From the NCBI GenBank assembly GCA_950295325.1, contig OX485806.1:14818001-14882000 (forward strand): a stretch of DNA of 64,000 nt. The letters are read 5' to 3'. Made by a program: the position numbers and the translations under genes. The notes beneath the pieces were generated by a model. That model searched no databases, had not been told where the DNA came from, and saw only the letters and a program-made list of their open reading frames with translations. Shown here piece after piece: positions 58,846 to 64,000 of this stretch (within the stretch, counting starts at the first letter, position 1; every line of letters begins with the position of its first letter). This DNA comes from Polytrichum commune (lineage: Eukaryota; Streptophyta; Polytrichopsida; Polytrichales; Polytrichaceae).

Positions 58846-58902
58846 ATGTCGCAGGCTGCTTCTGATCGATCAATCGATCGAAAGGGACTCATTCAGAGAT
58901 GG
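58846..58902 (+). promoter_or_regulatory. Upstream ATG overlapping the 329-aa gene start
   Basis: An ATG at 58846, 53 bp before the chosen start and in another frame, opens a 71-codon frame that runs through the start region to 59061. If it is in the mRNA it would reduce initiation at 58899. The mRNA start is unknown. Confidence 0.3.
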
Positions 58903-61900
58903 AGAGCGCTGGGAAACGGCAGACGTCGATACCCGCCAGCGAGGCGAGCCAGGGGTATGTGTACCTACCCGTCTCATACACTGCCCAGCTGGCGGACATG
59001 TACCCGTGCCCCGACGAGGACGAGAACCCACTGGGCCCAGCTGATATCCGCCGGATATTGAAGCTCGCCCCGGGCATGGAGGAGAAGCTGACGGCGCTGG
59101 GCCTGTCGTGTCAGGCGGACAATTACGAGGCCATGTATGTGATACCCGCCCACGAGATACCCGCCCAAGACGTCCGTGTGATGGAGGGTAGCATCCACTT
59201 GGCACCCAAGATCAAGCCGGGCCCGCTTTTAAGTAATTGTAGTAGGAGCCGGGGCCCGGTGCACGATTTGAAGCTGAAGCCCCTCCAGAACAGGGTCACA
59301 TCTCTCGGGGCCACGATCCAACGGCTTGAGACAGACCTCAACAACATGAAGGAGCTAAGGCAAGCCACTGTGAAGAAGGTCCGCAAACTGCATTTACAGG
59401 TGCCCGAAATGATGTCGTCAACTTTACTCTGTGGATTCCTCGTACGTTTTTTCTTGGATTTGTAAAAATCTTCGACTGATGCTTTAATTGAGTCACACCA
59501 AACATTGTATTTGGTGTCACCAATTCTAGTTGTCTTGCTCAATAACTAATTATAAAACGCCTGTGTAGTGGCACCAACACTACAGTAGTTATAAACTTAG
59601 CGTCATTCTGGGCATTATAGAGTTACAATGTTGCAAACACTGTCACTTAGAAAGTGATTTGTCATCCAGATTTCAATCAACCACAACAATATCTCATTAC
59701 AAGAATGTTAGGGTGCAGAATATATCAAGCTTTGTAAGACTTGTTTCATTACATAACTGTAAGTGGGGATGACAGTAGTTGTAAACTTATTCATAAGAAG
59801 TGTCATTAGAGAGGTCACCACAGTGAAATAAAATACCATATGACACTAAATACAATGTTTAGTGCACTGAACTTGGTGACGTATAAATGGAGTGGACCTC
59901 AGGGTTAATTATGGACTAACTTAGATGTTCACCATGGGGTGGACCTAGCAGAGTGGAGGGTTGACCCAATGGCCGATATCTAATGTAATGTCCATCTGGA
60001 AATTGTGAAGATTGTGGATGTTACGTAATAGAATCTTATCTAGACAATAAGGTAGACGTGTCGAATTAATCCAACTTAGTAATAACCTAGACACCCATAT
60101 TTGAGTGGTATATGGGCAGGTGTGGATTTAAGACGGGATATCGAAAAGATATCATAACCACATGATCAAAATCTGCTAACAATTCTAAGTTCAATAATCA
60201 ACATGATTGGGGGGGGGACGTTTATGACCACCTAATAAGCACAAAAATCTTCACTTTAATAATGAAGAAGATATTAATATGAACTCCATGGATTATGATG
60301 CGAATGGTTACTTGCACGATTTAGGCTTGCTATAATCTAACTCGCACTAGCTGCATGTTTCATATCCTACGAGAAACGTGTGCAGAGCAAAGAGGATCCA
60401 AAGAGTATGTTAGACCTTATGACATTTTCCAAATGAGGTGGATGTCCTTGAAATTATGTGTGGTTCATGCTAGAATCCGCTTTCAAGGGCATGTAATCTC
60501 CTCCCAATGGAACAATGTTGAACAGAGAACACACCTAGTACCGTAGTAGTATCTTTACCACTTCGGCACTACCTAAACTATTTAAAGAAATTTTTAAAAA
60601 CATCCAAAATAGTATGGAAAACAATGAGGTCGCTTTATATCCTGGATCGTCGAATCTAAAATTAGAAACTATACTAACTAGTCGCTTATAAGTAGCCGGC
60701 ATGGTAAAGGTACAGTAATCTCCCACTTAAGTACGCACCCATTTAAGTACGCATCCCGGTTAAGTGCGCAAATTTTTTGACAAAAAATAGGGTTCATACT
60801 TTATTGTTTGAACATGTCATGCATAGTCATTTGCCATGAATGCATGAATTTTTTACAGTTAAAATTCAATGTCAGTTTGTTAATGTTTCACTGAAACGTC
60901 TCAAACAATCGTCGCAGTCAATCATACATATGTTCAACTTCCGTTTGAACATTAGAGCAAAGCAATTGGTCGTCAATGTCGAGGACATTGTTGTGTAGAG
61001 CTTCAAAGCCTTTGAAGTCTGTAGCACTATCAGAGTCAACAAATGTCCCGATAAGTTGGATTTTGTTGCAGTATGTTCTCCCAATTGTCCCAAACTTTCC
61101 GGATGGTGCCTTCACTGACTTCATACTCCCGCCCCAGTGCCCCCTTGCTTGGTGTGTTCGGTTTGCTCAACTTTGTAATAATCTTACATTGTTGGGCTTT
61201 GGTCAAGCGGGTTGCCTCAAGTTTCATTCATTTCCCGTTGCGATTCATCGAATCATAAGATCTAGAAAGCAATATAAGTAAAGTACGCACCTACCAACTA
61301 AGTGCGCACCAACGACTCATGTTCAAAGTGCGTACTTAAGTGGGAGATTACTGTACTACGTTCGTACCCCAATGATTTCTCTTATTTGGTAGAAGAGCAG
61401 GTCAGTCAAACATGTACTAGGGCAATGGAGTATAAATGGGTCATTCTAAGAATTAATATCATAAAATGGGGATCTGCATACAGTGGCTGAAATGCAGCCA
61501 TTACAGTCAATCGAAAGGCATCAAAAGGGGAGTAATAAGATAACTTTAGCTATTGAACTCTGTATCCATAACGACTCGTAACCTTATGATATGAGAGTTA
61601 ATATCCTTCAATGAGATGAGATGTTTGGTCAGGAGTTGGCCTTTTTGCAAACATTAACCATTTCCATGTTTGGTAAGTTTTCAATGCATGCTTGTAATTG
61701 GTGTGTAGGTTGAACGAAGGCCATAATATATTAGTTCATTTGGGGTCAAAACTCATTTTAACACTTCTTGGCATGTCAAAATGGGTTTGTCCACAATGAA
61801 CCAATATTAGATTGTCCTTTGTTCGATCCTCCATGCCAACTCGAAGCATCCACCAAGAACTTACGAAACATGGAAAGAGTTGATGTATGCAAAAAAACCA

Positions 61901-62517
61901 ACTCTCGACCAACAGTCCCACTCAATCGAAGGACAACTCTATCACTGAACAAAGAAGAAAACTTTAATAAAATTGTCGTCACAAATACAATTTTATGATC
62001 GACATTTAGGAGTTGCGGTCACTTGCAGATGCTCATCCTCCGCGCATGCAACAACCTGGCGTCCAAATTGGGTCTCGAGAAAGGGGCCAACCAAAGGTGG
62101 TTTGAGTTCCTCCAGAGGTTAAGGGAGGACCAATGGAAGCAAGTGCAACTCGGGAGAGATGGACGGGACATTCTAATTGAGACATCGATGTGGATGGAAG
62201 TTCACCTCACGACCACAAACGAGGACATGGCAAAAGCCATTTGGTCGCTCAAGAAAATAGGGAAAGATGATATTGACCGTGGCCTTAATGATTTGAAGAG
62301 CAATAATGTTTCGGCCGGCAAGGGCCGGCGCGGGTGGGACAAGGCCTTCCGGTTGGAATCGGCGGAGGAAGTTTATGGGTGGGACGAGTTGTTCAAGTTG
62401 GCGTCGGGTTCCAATAAGTCGTTCGCCGAGTTTCTTGACGACCATGAGGATCCATCTTCATCATCATCGTCACCAATGGCCGCCCTCACGGTCCCGGATC
62501 TAAACCAACAGTCGTGA
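58899..62517 (+). CDS. Hypothetical 329-aa protein, two exons
   Basis: Exon 1 is 58899-59399 and exon 2 is 62029-62517, joined at phase 0 by a GT-AG intron of 2.6 kb. Both exons are GC-rich and the intron is AT-rich. Residues 1-115 contain an acidic Pro-rich segment (MYPCPDEDENPLGP). Residues about 125-167 form a likely coiled coil (LQNRVTSLGATIQRLETDLN, then NMKELRQATVKKVRKLHLQ). The second exon is helical and charged (ANQRWFEFLQRLREDQWKQ, then EDMAKAIWSLKKIGKDDIDR). The protein ends in a serine run and PDLNQQS. No targeting signal or membrane segment is seen. I do not recognise the family. A coiled-coil adaptor is conceivable. The intron holds a family B repeat, a pogo-like element and a foldback element. 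Confidence 0.7.
60030..60270. repeat. Dispersed repeat family B, copy 9 (intron of the 329-aa gene)
   Basis: Keeps GACACCCATATTTGAGTGGT, 'tatgggcaggtgtgg', 'aagttcaataatcaacatga' and 'tgaccacctaat'. It includes a G9 run near 60207. Confidence 0.55.
60713..61353 (-). mobile_element. Pogo-like (Tc1/mariner superfamily) element, non-autonomous
   Basis: The 641-bp element has 26-bp perfect terminal inverted repeats beginning CAGTAATCTCCC. TA dinucleotides flank it at 60711-60712 and 61354-61355. TTAAGTACGCA is repeated three times within the first 65 bp, and 'taagtgcgcac' recurs at the other end, giving subterminal sites. A minus-strand frame at 61036-61227 encodes a helix-turn-helix start (LTKAQQCKIITKL, then GREYEVSEGTIRKVWDNWEN) typical of pogo/CENP-B-type transposases. 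No DDE catalytic domain remains. It sits in the intron of the 329-aa gene. Confidence 0.88.
61590..61945. mobile_element. Long foldback element, family G copy 1
   Basis: Arms of about 150 bp are imperfect inverse copies: 'ttggtcaggagttgg' pairs with 'ccaactctcgaccaa', and 'ccatgtttggtaagtt' with 'aacttacgaaacatgg'. The centre is around CTTCTTGGCATG. It ends about 80 bp before exon 2 of the 329-aa gene. Confidence 0.65.
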
Positions 62518-63090
62518 TGATCTTCTTCGTATAAAATGGTCTTCAATCACTTTGAAGTATATTCACGAAGGAAATGTGCACATTGATTACATTCAAAGGT
62601 ACCAGAGCATGGGATTTCTTGCCAGAGTCATGTGGGAAGGAATTGTTTCTTGAAGTGGAGCAAGATTTACTTTTGCTACATTACTACAAGACTGTTGTTA
62701 TGCTTTAGCATTTTTTTTAGCAGTAAGTGATTTCTTCAGTTATGGGAGAGAAGATATTTTGAAAACAAGTATTTCTTTCTGGTTTGTATTTCGTCGAATC
62801 TTGAGCACAATGTGCGGAAAGTCATCGATTGGGCATGCTTCTTATTCTTTGCATGCACTGGAGCTCGTTGTCAAGTTTAGTTTCATTGATCAGAGAGAGG
62901 GTGGTTCATGTCTCATAATAAACTAATTTTTTTGATTTCATAACATTACTCAGTTGATGAGCTGTGTTCATGAGCCTAGCGCGCAGTAGATTCAAGAATA
63001 AAGACTCCAGATGTTGGAATCCCACTGTTTCAAATTGAATATGAAGTCAGGGTAATTGAACACATACACCTCATCAGCTAAGAAATGTTA
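62518..63090. other. 3' flank of the 329-aa gene
   Basis: Probable 3' UTR followed by AT-rich DNA. No repeat or frame of note. Confidence 0.4.
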
Positions 63091-63149
63091 TGTTGAGGTG
63101 TATAATAAATTTTATCCTTTAATACAACCAAAGCTTTGATTCAAACCTG

Positions 63150-63490
63150 ATTGTTTTGTGTACATCATTTTCTATGTTCAGTAATTTGTGGGTGCATGCT
63201 TGAAACTAGTGTGGAGATTTGAACGGAAAAAACGTTCTATATTCGCTCATTAAGGGCCAAACTCATTTTGGGATCTCTTGGCATGCCAAAATGAGTAAGT
63301 TGGCCCTCAATGAACCAATATAGGATGCTCTTCTTTGAAACTTCCACACCAACTCCAATCATGCACCAAAAAACTTACCAAACATGAAAAGTACTATATT
63401 ACATGCAAAACAACCAACTTTCAATCAAAACTCCAGCTGAATTAATGGAGAGTTACTCTTTGAAGAATCTTATCTTATTTATTGAAAGGA
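63150..63490. mobile_element. Long foldback element, family G copy 2
   Basis: Shares with 61590-61945 the central AAACTCATTTTGG, CTTGGCATGCCAAAATGAG and 'tgaaccaatat', and the flanking 'gcatgcttg', 'caccaa' and 'aacttaccaaacatg'. The arms are inverse copies around the centre. Edges are approximate. Confidence 0.6.
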
Positions 63491-64000
63491 AGCAATTTCA
63501 ACTGTGAGAAAGAAGACTATTTTGAGAAAGATAAATTATTTCTGTAGGATCTTGAGCAAAATTTGGGTGTTAAAGATTGGGCAAACTTGAGGAGATAGCT
63601 CCTTAATTGATGTTCTTTGCATGTGTGCGAGTGAGCTCTCATGTTTTGTTTCATAGTCCACAGAGGGCTTCAAGTTTGCCCAATGCTTAGCAAACTCGAG
63701 CTGAATCAAGAACTATTCAAATTGATGTGATTTGAGGACAAGCACAATGACTCTAATGAATATCAAGTACACTGCATCTCAATTGGGAGGGATCACTCAA
63801 AGGTTTGTTCAAGTTTTTTAAATTTTCTTCAGGGGCTTTGAAAATTGAGAAGATTTTATTCATAATGACTACTGTAAATAGTGGAATAGAGACTCCAAGT
63901 TAAGAACTTAATTTAAAGTTCTACTATTCTTCAAATTGAGTACTTAAATCAGTTGAATTCGTACAGTAAGAAAAATGTATTGTTACAATGGATCCATGCA
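63491..64000. other. Right end of the window
   Basis: AT-rich; nothing recognised. Confidence 0.4.

Overview
The window looks like nuclear DNA of a green land plant or a close streptophyte relative. It is AT-rich, with GT-AG introns of 0.1 to 2.6 kb. It encodes a plant-type calcineurin-B-like EF-hand protein and a mitochondrial GrpE, and it has short TTTAGGG-type tracts and many miniature inverted-repeat elements. A DUF7869-type transposase remnant and a LINE with a restriction-like endonuclease point more to a non-seed plant (bryophyte, lycophyte or charophyte grade) than to a flowering plant. That placement is inference.

Five protein-coding genes can be read. (1) Mitochondrial GrpE, minus strand, six exons, 380-6702. 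(2) A calcineurin-B-like EF-hand protein, plus strand, six exons, 13639-15933. (3) An ATP-grasp enzyme, plus strand, at least five exons, 35849-41469; its exons are GC-rich inside AT-rich introns. (4) A single-exon 126-aa protein with a presequence-like N-terminus, minus strand, 42643-43023. (5) A two-exon 329-aa protein of unknown function, plus strand, 58899-62517.

Most of the rest is transposon-derived. 8.28-9.75 kb: decayed LINE with reverse transcriptase, zinc-knuckle and REL-type domains, followed by a 33-nt 5S rRNA-like fragment. 46.5-47.2 kb: LINE ribonuclease H remnant, minus strand. 49.1-53.1 kb: decayed DUF7869 transposase with a TATA box and an upstream array of eight or nine near-perfect palindromes. 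60.71-61.35 kb: pogo-like element with 26-bp perfect terminal repeats and TA duplications. Several MITE families recur: hAT-like with 8-bp duplications, one bounded by G runs, PIF/Harbinger-like with TTA, TA-flanked, long foldbacks, and a hairpin family clustered at 30-38 kb. They occupy introns and intergenic DNA and nest in one another, giving a relative order of insertion.

No operon-like or pathway relation between the genes is visible. The best candidates for something undescribed are the palindrome array with its transposase, the GC-contrasting ATP-grasp gene, and the 5S-like fragment beside the REL-type LINE.
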